From the NCBI GenBank assembly GCA_016776925.1, contig JADHSL010000012.1:1-52964 (forward strand): DNA of 52,964 nucleotides, in the 5' to 3' direction. The stretch is from Pirellulales bacterium. Its GTDB lineage: Bacteria > Planctomycetota > Planctomycetia > Pirellulales > UBA1268. Of this stretch, positions 1-8,026 are shown piece by piece. A model generated the notes under the pieces. It saw only the letters and a program-made list of their open reading frames with translations. It was not told the origin of the DNA and ran no database searches. Positions within the stretch are counted from its first letter, which is position 1. The number at the start of each line of letters is the position of its first letter. The position numbers and the translations under genes are program-made.

Positions 1-2
1 CG

Positions 3-2192
3 GGCGTTGTTGTTTTCCTGGTCGCGTTACCACTCTGTCTTGGTGTGCCCTTAGCGGCTCGGGCACCACTGTTTTCCGGTATTGTTGCCGGAATTGTGGG
101 AGGCATAGTTGTTGGCGGGTTGAGCGGGTCTCGCACGAGTGTCTCAGGTGGATCACCAGCATTGATTGCCATAGTTTCTGCGCAAACAACAGCGCTGGGT
201 GGATTTGATGCTTTTCTAACTGCCGTCTTATTGGCAGGTGTGATTCAGTTGGCTTTAGGTTTCCTCAAAGCAGGCTTTATTTCTTCATTTTTTCCAACGA
301 GTGTTATTAAGGGGCTGCTTGCGGCAATAGGCGTAATTATTATCCTGAAACAACTCCCGCATTTGATCGGGTACGACATTGACCCAATAGGTGAGATGTC
401 GTTTAACCAACCAGACCGCGAGACAACATTTTCAGACCTGCCGAAGTCCATTCAGTATTTCTTGCCAGGTGCAGCAACAATAGGCATTGGATCTCTTCTT
501 GTCGTTATTGCCTGGGATCAAATCAAATGGTTGCGGAGAACACGTATCCCCGGCCCCCTTATTGCAGTAATTGGGGGCACTGCCGTGAATGTTTTGCTCA
601 AACGTATGGGTAGTCCATGGGCTATCGGTCCTACTCATCTTGTTTCTGTTCCACTGCCTAATGGTCCAGATGGATTGATGGGCCTTGTAACCTTCCCCGA
701 TTTTTCATCCCTCGCTGATTCCAGAGTCTACATTTCCGCCGCAACCATCGGAATTATTGCGAGTCTTGAGTCACTTTTGGCGATTGAGGCCGTCGACAAG
801 ATTGATCCGCGACAGCAGCGTACCCCTCGAAATCGAGAGCTTTTAGCGCAGGGCGCTGGAAATGTAATCTGTGGTTTCTTAGGTGGGTTGCCAGTGAGTG
901 CAGCAGTGATCCGCGGGACTGCGAATGTCAATGCTGGGGCACGGACACGATTCGCGACTGTTTCACACGGTCTTTTGTTGTTGATGTGTGTCTTGCTTCT
1001 TCCTGCCTGGCTGAATGAAATACCTTTGGCAACACTTGCTGCTATCTTGATCAAGACTGGCTACCAATTGACGAATCCAAAACGTTACTACCAATTGTGG
1101 CAAGAGGGGTACTCTCAGTTCATACCATTCGTTGCAACAGTTCTTGCAATTGTCCTCACCGATCTTTTAGTAGGAATTGGCATTGGGCTGACCTGCAGTA
1201 TTATTTTTATCTTGCACTCCAATTATCGGCGGCCACTCACTAAAAAACTTGAGCGTCATGCATCAGGAAATATTATCCGTGTTGAATTGGCAAACCAGGT
1301 GACGTTCTTCAATCGTGCTGCTTTGCAGTCTGTTTTATATGATGTTCCACCAGGGGGGACGCTGTTAATCGATGCCTCAAATGCAGACTATATTGATCCC
1401 GATGTGATTGACTTATTATCTGACTTTCAGAAAACAGGGGCACCTGCTCGATGGGTCCAGTTGAGTCTAGTTGGCTTTGGTGAACGGTATCCAAGCCTTC
1501 ATGACGAAATACGATTTGTTGAGCATTCAAGTCATGAAGTGCAGCAGTCTACGAGTCCTGCAGAGGTGCTGGCGATGTTACTCGAGGGCAATAGTCGCTT
1601 TCGCGTAGGAGAGCCCCTCAAGAGAAGTATGGAAAGGCAAAGAACCGCAACTGCGACTGGGCAGCACCCTCTTGCGGTGATTTTAAGTTGTATCGATTCA
1701 CGTTCACCGGCTGAGGCAATTTTTGACCTTGGTCTTGGTGATGTTCTCAGTGTTCGCGTGGCAGGTAATATCACAACCGAGGAGGTGATCGGTAGTATTG
1801 AGTTTGCTGCGATCGTCGCCGGAGCAAAATTAGTGGCAGTTGTTGGGCACACGAGGTGCGGCGCGATTGAGTCGTCCGTGACGAATTATTGTTGCCCCGA
1901 TCAATCACTTGTTCCAGAATGTGTGCATGCCAGAAGTATTCTTCGGGAGGTGGCAAAGGTTATTGACGAGGACGACTGCCGTGGTGTTGCGTCTTCGACA
2001 GTCGAATCGCAGCAAGAGATTATTGATTCAGTTGCCCGGCGTAACGTTGTTCGGGTTGTTCGAAAACTGCTCGAGGGGAGTAAGGCACTTACAGGCCAGG
2101 TACAAGAGCAGCGGCTTGGTATTGTCGGAATGATGTATGACGTGGTAAGCGGCGAGGTGCATGTTATTGATGAGACACGTCATGGCGTCTAG
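3..2192 (+). CDS. SulP-family anion transporter fused to beta-carbonic anhydrase (5' partial)
   Basis: Three parts are visible in order. First is a SulP membrane domain of many hydrophobic segments (about the first 400 residues). Second is a STAS domain (about residues 405-490 counted from the GTG at 45). Third is a complete beta-carbonic anhydrase (about 500-715). The anhydrase keeps the zinc motifs SCIDSR (Cys near 549) and GHTRCGA (His near 602, Cys near 605). The reading frame stays open to the left edge and encodes more SulP-like residues before the GTG at 45, so the gene begins outside the window. SulP proteins of this kind take up bicarbonate or sulfate at the inner membrane. A fused cytoplasmic anhydrase would interconvert CO2 and bicarbonate at the inner face, so bicarbonate is the likelier substrate; this is inference. 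It converges on tsaD, and the two stop codons share four bases. Confidence 0.9.
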   Translation, partial: GVVVFLVALPLCLGVPLAARAPLFSGIVAGIVGGIVVGGLSGSRTSVSGGSPALIAIVSAQTTALGGFDAFLTAVLLAGVIQLALGFLKAGFISSFFPTSVIKGLLAAIGVIIILKQLPHLIGYDIDPIGEMSFNQPDRETTFSDLPKSIQYFLPGAATIGIGSLLVVIAWDQIKWLRRTRIPGPLIAVIGGTAVNVLLKRMGSPWAIGPTHLVSVPLPNGPDGLMGLVTFPDFSSLADSRVYISAATIGIIASLESLLAIEAVDKIDPRQQRTPRNRELLAQGAGNVICGFLGGLPVSAAVIRGTANVNAGARTRFATVSHGLLLLMCVLLLPAWLNEIPLATLAAILIKTGYQLTNPKRYYQLWQEGYSQFIPFVATVLAIVLTDLLVGIGIGLTCSIIFILHSNYRRPLTKKLERHASGNIIRVELANQVTFFNRAALQSVLYDVPPGGTLLIDASNADYIDPDVIDLLSDFQKTGAPARWVQLSLVGFGERYPSLHDEIRFVEHSSHEVQQSTSPAEVLAMLLEGNSRFRVGEPLKRSMERQRTATATGQHPLAVILSCIDSRSPAEAIFDLGLGDVLSVRVAGNITTEEVIGSIEFAAIVAGAKLVAVVGHTRCGAIESSVTNYCCPDQSLVPECVHARSILREVAKVIDEDDCRGVASSTVESQQEIIDSVARRNVVRVVRKLLEGSKALTGQVQEQRLGIVGMMYDVVSGEVHVIDETRHGV

Positions 2193-3223
2193 CGTACTGG
2201 TTGCTTTTTTCGATAAATATTAGGACGGGCATCTAGCTCAAGATTAGCAATATCATTGCGCTCAATATGCTCCCAGGCAATTGCACCCATTGCGGCGTTA
2301 TCGGTGCAAAGGTTCATTGGAGGAATAAGAATCGTCGCACGATGTCGTTTTCCTAGATCTTCAAGGGCACTCCGCAGTACTTTGTTTGCTGTCACACCAC
2401 CTCCAACGGTGACAACACGGTAGCCTGTCTTCTGGATGGCTAAACCCACTTTGGCAACAACAGATTCAACAGCTGCTTGCTGAAAAGAGGCCGCGAGATC
2501 AGCGCGTTCCTGGTCCGTTAAACTTCGTGCATGTTGAGCCTGGGGCGGCCATACCCGGTAGCGAACAGCCGTTTTGAGACCACTGAAACTAAAATCAAGG
2601 CGAGAGGAGTCGTTCGCAAGTGGCCGTGGCAATCGGTGAGACCGCGGATTGCCATTCTGCGCCAGTTGTTCAATCTGTGGTCCGCCAGGATATCCGAGTC
2701 CAAGCAGGCTTGCGACTTTATCAAACGCTTCGCCAACGGCATCATCGATAGTGCCTCCGAGAGCCTGGAGGGCAATTGGACTATGCTGTTGAAAGAGCGA
2801 GGTATGGCCTCCACTGGCTACGAGTCCAATCGCAGGATACTGCAGTTCTTCACCGAACGCTAATCGGCAGGCGTAGAGGTGAGCAGCAAGATGGTCATAT
2901 CCAATGAGTGGTACTTGTAGCGATGAAGCTATCGCTTTTGCGGCCGAAAGACCAATAAGAAGAGAGCCGATTAATCCTGGGCGAATAGCCACTGCAACTG
3001 CTTCGATTTGCGATTGTTGAATACCAGCCTCATTGGTTGCCTGATCAATGATTGGAATAATTCGTTCAACATGTGCCCGTGAGGCAATTTCCGGTACGAC
3101 ACCCCGCCAGCGAGCATGTAGCTCATCTTGGCTTGCTACAACGCTAGAAAGAATCCGTCTCTCTTGCGAAATGATTGCAGCAGCTGTTTCATCACAGGTT
3201 GTCTCAATAGCGAGAAGTGGCAT
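2189..3223 (-). CDS. tsaD: tRNA N6-adenosine threonylcarbamoyltransferase TsaD
   Basis: The 344-residue protein has the usual family length. It starts with the ASKHA phosphate-binding segment LLAIETTCDETAAAI and carries the metal-binding HLAAHLYA (HxxxH) motif, a GGHTSL loop and a DDAVGEAFDKVA segment. TsaD transfers the threonylcarbamoyl group from TC-AMP to A37 of tRNAs that read ANN codons, working with TsaB, TsaE and TsaC. Those partners are not in this window. The ATG at 3223 directly precedes the conserved N-terminus. The gene stands alone, converging on the SulP fusion gene and separated by about 65 bases from the next minus-strand gene upstream. No oddity is visible in the motifs. Confidence 0.96.
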   Translation of the reverse strand: MPLLAIETTCDETAAAIISQERRILSSVVASQDELHARWRGVVPEIASRAHVERIIPIIDQATNEAGIQQSQIEAVAVAIRPGLIGSLLIGLSAAKAIASSLQVPLIGYDHLAAHLYACRLAFGEELQYPAIGLVASGGHTSLFQQHSPIALQALGGTIDDAVGEAFDKVASLLGLGYPGGPQIEQLAQNGNPRSHRLPRPLANDSSRLDFSFSGLKTAVRYRVWPPQAQHARSLTDQERADLAASFQQAAVESVVAKVGLAIQKTGYRVVTVGGGVTANKVLRSALEDLGKRHRATILIPPMNLCTDNAAMGAIAWEHIERNDIANLELDARPNIYRKKQPVR

Positions 3224-3288
3224 GGGCCAAGTTTATCCCATCAGTTCGCCTGTACCTACGGACTTAGATCACGCGCAGCGAATAACGA

Positions 3289-4581
3289 TTAATAGTCATA
3301 CCACATGCCAATGCCAGCACGATTCTGATTCAATGCAGTAATCTTCCCGGTAGTGGGATTGGTCTCTGTAAATTCATACTGTGGGTCAGAGCCGTAAAGA
3401 TATTCAAAGCCAATCCGAAGCAGTTTTTCACTTTGATAGCCTCGCCACGCCCATCCAATTTGAGTACAGACGTTCCCTCCCCAGTTGAGTTCCTGGCGAG
3501 TCATTCCATTCACTGCAAAAAATGGTGCTCCCCGAATTCCTGTCGGTCGAGCCTGAATCAATTCAGTACCAAATTGAAACTCCCACGGTTTCGATCCGCC
3601 AGCGTTGAAGAATGACCAACCGGCTTCTCCGTAAATCCGGAGCCAGTCGTACATGTAGTATGAATTTCCCAGAACAATAACGTCACGGACATAGTTCACA
3701 CGATCAAATCCCAGAGGATGATACTTTTTATAGAACTCATCGCCGATATGCGCACTATTGTGATAGTACGCAAGCTTCGTCTGCCAGCGACCAATACCGT
3801 AGACCAATGGAATACCAAAGCGGTAATCAGCGGACCGAAGGTCACGATCATCTTCAGGGTCCAGCCTTATGAAGGCTGCCCCTTCTAACTGCACCTCGAA
3901 ACCCTGTGGGTGCAATTCCGTATTGGAGCCGTATCGAAGAACGGAAACTCTTCCACCGAGGGTTGAGTCCCAGAGCCAGCCGTTTTGTTCTCCACGACGA
4001 CCAGGGATAGGTGAGGGACCCGTGTCGTCGTACCAAACCGTTGCGAGCCGAGGTTCTTTGGGGCCTGCAAGGTAACTCGTGTAGATCAAATTATTTGGAA
4101 GTAACTGCCAACACCAGGGACGTGGTGCCCATAGATTATCAAAGCAATCACTGTAGTTATTTCCTGGGATTGCACAGCTTTCACAACCCGGCATGCCGTT
4201 GTACGGCATGTCCAAAATAACTGGTCCATGAGGTTCAACTGGAGGTAGAACGTGAATGGGTTGCCCGTCTGCCGGTATTGTGGGCATGAACTCCTGTTCA
4301 TCGACTTCGTTGTAGAAACCATTGGCATGTTCAGGCTCTGACAGTATTGAGCCTAACTGAATGAATTTTAGTTCCTGTTTCTGACCACTGCTGTTGTTTT
4401 CAGAGGAAGCCTTCGACCATTGCTTTGAGTCCTGACCATGTGGTTTGGCAAGTACAATATTGACATGCCAGGAAAACAGTAGCAGTGCCGTAAATGTGCC
4501 AATCAATGGGAAGCACGCGAGAGCATTTCGCACACTTGCCGAAGTGCTCTCGCGAATGGTGGGTGTGTTTTCTGGCGACAT
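3289..4581 (-). CDS. DUF1207-like secreted or outer-membrane protein
   Basis: This protein of about 430 residues has one N-terminal hydrophobic segment (ACFPLIGTFTALLLFSWHV), which is a signal peptide or anchor. A low-complexity stretch follows, then a Tyr/Trp/Gly-rich region that looks like beta-barrel strands and ends in aromatic residues (GIGMWYDY). The pattern, including LATVWYDDTGP and the lines around YRFGIPLVYGIGRW, resembles DUF1207 proteins, a planctomycete-enriched family of unknown function. A barrel-like C-terminus ending in Tyr suggests the outer membrane, but that is inference. An ATG at 4581 was chosen over an in-frame TTG at 4599. Neither has a clear Shine-Dalgarno sequence. 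The first codons contain a long inverted repeat, listed separately. Confidence 0.6.
   Translation of the reverse strand: MSPENTPTIRESTSASVRNALACFPLIGTFTALLLFSWHVNIVLAKPHGQDSKQWSKASSENNSSGQKQELKFIQLGSILSEPEHANGFYNEVDEQEFMPTIPADGQPIHVLPPVEPHGPVILDMPYNGMPGCESCAIPGNNYSDCFDNLWAPRPWCWQLLPNNLIYTSYLAGPKEPRLATVWYDDTGPSPIPGRRGEQNGWLWDSTLGGRVSVLRYGSNTELHPQGFEVQLEGAAFIRLDPEDDRDLRSADYRFGIPLVYGIGRWQTKLAYYHNSAHIGDEFYKKYHPLGFDRVNYVRDVIVLGNSYYMYDWLRIYGEAGWSFFNAGGSKPWEFQFGTELIQARPTGIRGAPFFAVNGMTRQELNWGGNVCTQIGWAWRGYQSEKLLRIGFEYLYGSDPQYEFTETNPTTGKITALNQNRAGIGMWYDY
4516..4554. repeat. 15-bp inverted repeat inside the start of the DUF1207-like gene
   Basis: The arms cgcgagagcatttcg (4516-4530) and cgaagtgctctcgcg (4540-4554) pair over 15 positions with a single G-U-type mismatch, around a 9-base loop. 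The repeat lies about 10-20 codons into the coding region. In the transcript it would form a strong hairpin soon after the start codon. It could also be a protein-binding dyad. No poly-T run follows on either strand, so it is not a classic terminator. Confidence 0.7.
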
Positions 4582-4948
4582 GTGATGGTGTGATGACAAG
4601 ATTTGAACGTACTGTTTGTCGCGTCAAGAAAATTTTTATGATTTTCACACACTCGTGTGACAACATTACTCTAGAGTCTTTTTCGTCTGGAACCATCGTC
4701 GGTTTCACACAGTTTTTGAGCATCTAGTGATTTTTCCTAGATGCTCTTGGGTGGGCGGATCCCCTTGTCTATGTTGTTTTCCTGGTTTCTGTGGCGGAGG
4801 TACGAGATTGTGCAAAGTGAGTGTCAGAGTGTTCCTCTCGTTCGCCAAAATTACCCAGTTTTCAAAAGTTAGAGTATTTCCTGTTATTATTTCCAAAATC
4901 GATTGTTTCTAAAAAGTGAGACAATGTTTATGGGGAAGGAGTTCCTAC
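4582..4948. other. Divergent intergenic region between the DUF1207-like and flavin-reductase-like genes
   Basis: No convincing gene was seen in these roughly 370 bases. The region should hold the promoters of both divergent genes. It contains two copies of TTTCACACA (near 4639 and 4703), the dyad TCACAC-actc-GTGTGA near 4641-4656, and a perfect 10-bp inverted repeat at 4718-4746. Short open frames here have no ribosome binding site or protein-like composition. I could not assign promoter boxes with confidence. Confidence 0.5.
4718..4746. promoter_or_regulatory. Perfect 10-bp inverted repeat in a divergent promoter region
   Basis: The arms gagcatctag (4718-4727) and ctagatgctc (4737-4746) are exact reverse complements around a 9-base loop. 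The repeat is about 140 bases upstream of the DUF1207-like start and about 200 bases upstream of the flavin-reductase-like start. A T-rich stretch lies in the loop rather than after the stem, so an operator or leader structure fits better than a terminator. The binding protein is unknown. Confidence 0.5.
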
Positions 4949-5470
4949 ATGTCAGACAGTGATTCTTTGAAAGGTTCTACTGAGGCAATTGGTCCAATTC
5001 TTGGGCGAATTCCAGGTGGCCTTTTTGTCGTTACGTGGCAAGAAGAGGCAGTTGATAAGACCATGCTGACAAGTTGGCTCATGCAAGCAGGATTCGATCC
5101 GCCAGCGATATCTATTGCTGTAGGAACTGGTCGACGGTTTCTCTCATCGATTAGCGACAGAAATTTCCGGTTTGTCGTAAATATACTTTCTGAAAATCAG
5201 CGAAGACTCCTTGGTAAATTTGGTAAACCACCAGCGATAGAAGGTGAGCCGTTCGCTGGTATCAACATTCGGAGATCTCCTTGTGGGGCCGGGATACTTC
5301 AGGATTCGGTGGGCTGGATGGAGTGCAAGGCAAGGCCTGTTTTTTTGCCGGCCGGCCCTGAACAAAGCAGTGGAGACCACGCTATCGTCGTGGCTGACAT
5401 CCTTGCTGGAGAAATGAGTTCTGCAGATCAGCCGATAGTGCATCTTCGGAAAAGTGGCTTACACTATTAG
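4949..5470 (+). CDS. Flavin reductase-like domain protein
   Basis: This 173-residue protein matches the FMN-binding flavin reductase fold (PF01613-like). Visible hallmarks are LGRIPGGLFVVTW near the start, MLTSWLMQAGFDPPAISIAV, a FVVNILSE segment and the C-terminal HLRKSGLHY. It most resembles the flavin-reductase module found at the C-terminus of cyanobacterial flavodiiron proteins, here standing alone. It probably binds FMN and moves electrons from NAD(P)H to flavin or a partner protein; the partner is unknown. The ATG at 4949 was chosen because GGAAGGAG lies just upstream with proper spacing. An upstream in-frame start at 4916 has no such site. The ABC operon starts about 100 bases downstream, so co-transcription is possible but unproven. 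Confidence 0.8.
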   Translation: MSDSDSLKGSTEAIGPILGRIPGGLFVVTWQEEAVDKTMLTSWLMQAGFDPPAISIAVGTGRRFLSSISDRNFRFVVNILSENQRRLLGKFGKPPAIEGEPFAGINIRRSPCGAGILQDSVGWMECKARPVFLPAGPEQSSGDHAIVVADILAGEMSSADQPIVHLRKSGLHY

Positions 5471-5571
5471 GCCAGCGAGGGCGGGTAGCAGTAGGTTGTG
5501 ATAGCGATTCGTGACATACATGCTTCAATGCCATGCGTCATAACTAAAACCAAGCAAAGAGAATAGAAGTC

Positions 5572-6735
5572 ATGCTATTTGTTTCCTTACGATCCATGCG
5601 TTCCTGTTATCTTGTTTTGCTTGTTCTTGTTGGACTTGGCGTGACTGGTTGCAACGAATCGAATGTCAACTCGCCAGCCGATGTGAAAAAAGCTGCAGAA
5701 GGACCCCAACGTTTTATTTTTATTACGAATGGAGATGATCCGTATTTCGATGTATTAAATGCCGGGCTGCAAGTTGGAGCAGAAAAGTTTTCTCTTGCCG
5801 ATAAAAGCCTCGAAGTTGTGATGGAAAAAAACAACGCGACGGCTCAAGGACAGATTGATCGTCTTAGGCAACTCGTCACGCAAGCAGATGTAGCGGGAGT
5901 AGCTATTTCTGTTATTCAGGCAGAAAATGTTGCCATCGTCGAAGAGATGAAGCGGTTGACTGAAAAAGGTGTGCCAGTAATCACCGTCGACGGAGATATT
6001 AACCAGAAGCTTTTCTCAGATGGACGTCCGTACTACATAGGAACAGATAATTCGATCGCTGGGCGTCTGTTGGGGACAGCAGGGAGAAAAGTCTTGGAGT
6101 CTCGTGGCGTTACTGAGGGTGATTTTATTCAGTTCACGGGATTCACGGATAACGATAATGCCAGAGCCAGAATGAATGGCTGTCGTGAAGCGATTGGAGA
6201 AAACTACAGTGAGGTTGACCGAATGGCTGATTCATTTGACCATTCACGAGCCAGAGATAATGTGCGAACGGCTCTTGTGAATCATCCAGATGTGAAAGCT
6301 CTTGTCGGAATCTGGGCTTACAATGCACCGGCAATCGCTGAAGTCGTAGCGGAACGTGGGGTTCGTGACCAGGTTTCAATCTTTACATTTGATGCAGCGG
6401 CTCAAGCTATCGAGCATATGGCGAACGGAAACATCGACTGTATGATCGTCCAAAATCCATTTGAGATGGGTGTTCAAACTGTTCGCCTGTTGCTCGCAAT
6501 GCACGACGGGCAGGATGCTGTCCTTACGGAGATGTTTCCAGAGTTTGGTCAGCCTGAAGGAGATAAATTTACGACTGGCTTGCGTCTGATTATTCCTGAT
6601 GCTTGGGAGAATGATGAAGATGCGCCCATTTCAAAAAAGGATCTCGAGTCTGCAGTTTCAGCAGGAACCCTTGAGGTTTTGTCCCTGTCCGTCTTTCGGG
6701 AATGGTTGAAGAAATATGGCTTGTCGAGTTCCTGA
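5572..6735 (+). CDS. Sugar-type ABC transporter substrate-binding lipoprotein
   Basis: This 387-residue protein has a signal peptide that ends in the lipobox VTGC (Cys27), so it should be lipid-anchored outside the inner membrane. The mature part is a periplasmic-binding-protein fold of the ribose/xylose class (Peripla_BP_4 type). It begins FIFITNGDDPYFDVLNAGLQ, has IPVITVDGDI-like and YIGTDNS hinge segments, and later TFDAAAQAIEHMANG. It binds the solute and passes it to the permease and double ATPase encoded directly downstream. The exact sugar cannot be read from the sequence. The C-terminal acidic extension (about 40 residues after FTTGLRLIIPD) is longer than in RbsB. An alternative start is Met9. 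The upstream spacing and the shared strand make it the first gene of a three-gene operon. Confidence 0.88.
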   Translation: MLFVSLRSMRSCYLVLLVLVGLGVTGCNESNVNSPADVKKAAEGPQRFIFITNGDDPYFDVLNAGLQVGAEKFSLADKSLEVVMEKNNATAQGQIDRLRQLVTQADVAGVAISVIQAENVAIVEEMKRLTEKGVPVITVDGDINQKLFSDGRPYYIGTDNSIAGRLLGTAGRKVLESRGVTEGDFIQFTGFTDNDNARARMNGCREAIGENYSEVDRMADSFDHSRARDNVRTALVNHPDVKALVGIWAYNAPAIAEVVAERGVRDQVSIFTFDAAAQAIEHMANGNIDCMIVQNPFEMGVQTVRLLLAMHDGQDAVLTEMFPEFGQPEGDKFTTGLRLIIPDAWENDEDAPISKKDLESAVSAGTLEVLSLSVFREWLKKYGLSSS

Positions 6736-6778
6736 TTCTATGGCTACCCAGATGAAATGTGGCTGAAAGGTTGCCCTG

Positions 6779-8026
6779 ATGAAATTATGGAGCCCATTTC
6801 CGCTTGTTGCCCTGAGGAGATGGTGGCCCTCGCAGAATGAGTGGTCGTTACTTGTGGCAATTGTACTGGCGATTGTCCTTACGGCACTTGTTGATTCTAA
6901 CCACACCTATTTTTTTCGGCCGTTTGAAAGCCTGCGAGATATAGCTCGTAATAGCGCAATGCTCGGGATTTTTTCACTGGGTGCCGCGGTAGTCATCATT
7001 GCCGGCGGGATCGATCTTTCGAGTGGTTCCATGATCGCATTGTCCGGGACGGTTTGTTCTGTGACCATGTTGGCACTTGCCCCCACTGAAATGATGGCAT
7101 TTAAGCCAGTTGGTTCGGTGGTGGTGCTCATTGCAGTTCTGGCGAGCCTTTTGACTGGTTTTTTTGTTGGGACATTGCATACCTGGCTTATTACTGTTGT
7201 TCGTCTTCCCCCATTTATTGCGACACTTGCAACACTTGTAGGCCTGCGGAGTTTTGCGAGGGCACTCTGCGAAAGTAGTACAGCGGTTCTTACACCCACT
7301 AAAAGTGCACTCATTAATGTTGCCGACCCAGCGTTCAAGGTCGTACGAGATAATGTCTGGTTTTCGGTTGTGACATTCTTGGTCTTGGCATTTTTTACAT
7401 GGCTCATGCTTTCTCGAACGGTGCTTGGTCGCCATCTCAAAGCACTTGGAGGAAACGAGCAAGCCGCCCGCCTTGCGGGTATACATACTGAGAATGTGAA
7501 ATGGTTTGCGTATTGTTTTGGAGCGATGACAGCTGCCCTTGCAGGACTTTTCTATATTGCAAATGAATCTGTTGCTGCTCCCGTCAATCAGGGAAGAGGG
7601 CACGAACTCAACGCTATCGCTGCTGCCGTTGTTGGTGGTTGTTCGCTCTCTGGTGGTGTGGGTACAGTTCAGGGGACGGTTCTCGGAGCATTTTTTCTGC
7701 GAGTTGTTATCGATGCAGTATCAAAAATCATAAAGACTGGTGCCGACGTCTACGAGGGATTGATTGTAGGAGTCGTCGTTGTTCTTGCGGTCACATTTGC
7801 TCAAGGGGTGAATGGTCTGCGGCACGATCGTCGTATTTTGCCAGGGTCTCTGGGGCTCTGCACGATCCCTGTGCTTGCCTTGCTTGCGGGAAGTCTTGCG
7901 TCCATGACGACCGGTGCAGCTAGCGGTGTGGCAGCGGGCTTCACTGCTTTCATCGCGTTAGTTGCCTTGCGGATCTGGGAGAATCGAAGTCATGATAAAA
8001 AGGCGCAGGTTAGCAATTCACAATGA
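6779..8026 (+). CDS. Sugar-type ABC transporter permease (RbsC-like)
   Basis: The protein is highly hydrophobic and shows the BPD_transp_2 signature: an early ARNSAMLGIFSLGAAVVIIAGGIDLSSGS segment, RLPPFIATLATL, LGGNEQAARLAGI and NAIAAAVVGGCSLSGGVGTVQGTVLGA. These are typical of RbsC and XylH membrane subunits, which form the translocation path as dimers. At 415 residues it is about 80-90 longer than RbsC. The extra part is a C-terminal tail with about two more hydrophobic segments (after NGLRHDRRILPGS). It lies 43 bases after the lipoprotein gene and overlaps the ATPase gene by the four bases ATGA, so translation is probably coupled. Confidence 0.9.
   Translation: MKLWSPFPLVALRRWWPSQNEWSLLVAIVLAIVLTALVDSNHTYFFRPFESLRDIARNSAMLGIFSLGAAVVIIAGGIDLSSGSMIALSGTVCSVTMLALAPTEMMAFKPVGSVVVLIAVLASLLTGFFVGTLHTWLITVVRLPPFIATLATLVGLRSFARALCESSTAVLTPTKSALINVADPAFKVVRDNVWFSVVTFLVLAFFTWLMLSRTVLGRHLKALGGNEQAARLAGIHTENVKWFAYCFGAMTAALAGLFYIANESVAAPVNQGRGHELNAIAAAVVGGCSLSGGVGTVQGTVLGAFFLRVVIDAVSKIIKTGADVYEGLIVGVVVVLAVTFAQGVNGLRHDRRILPGSLGLCTIPVLALLAGSLASMTTGAASGVAAGFTAFIALVALRIWENRSHDKKAQVSNSQ

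Noticed and set aside
4641-4656. Possible CRP-type site
   Set aside because: The dyad reads TCACA...TGTGA, the reverse order of the CRP consensus TGTGA...TCACA, so it was described only as an unknown dyad.
4494-4912. Two short plus-strand frames across the DUF1207-like promoter region
   Set aside because: One is antisense to the coding start and the other is in a non-coding region. Neither has a start signal or domain.
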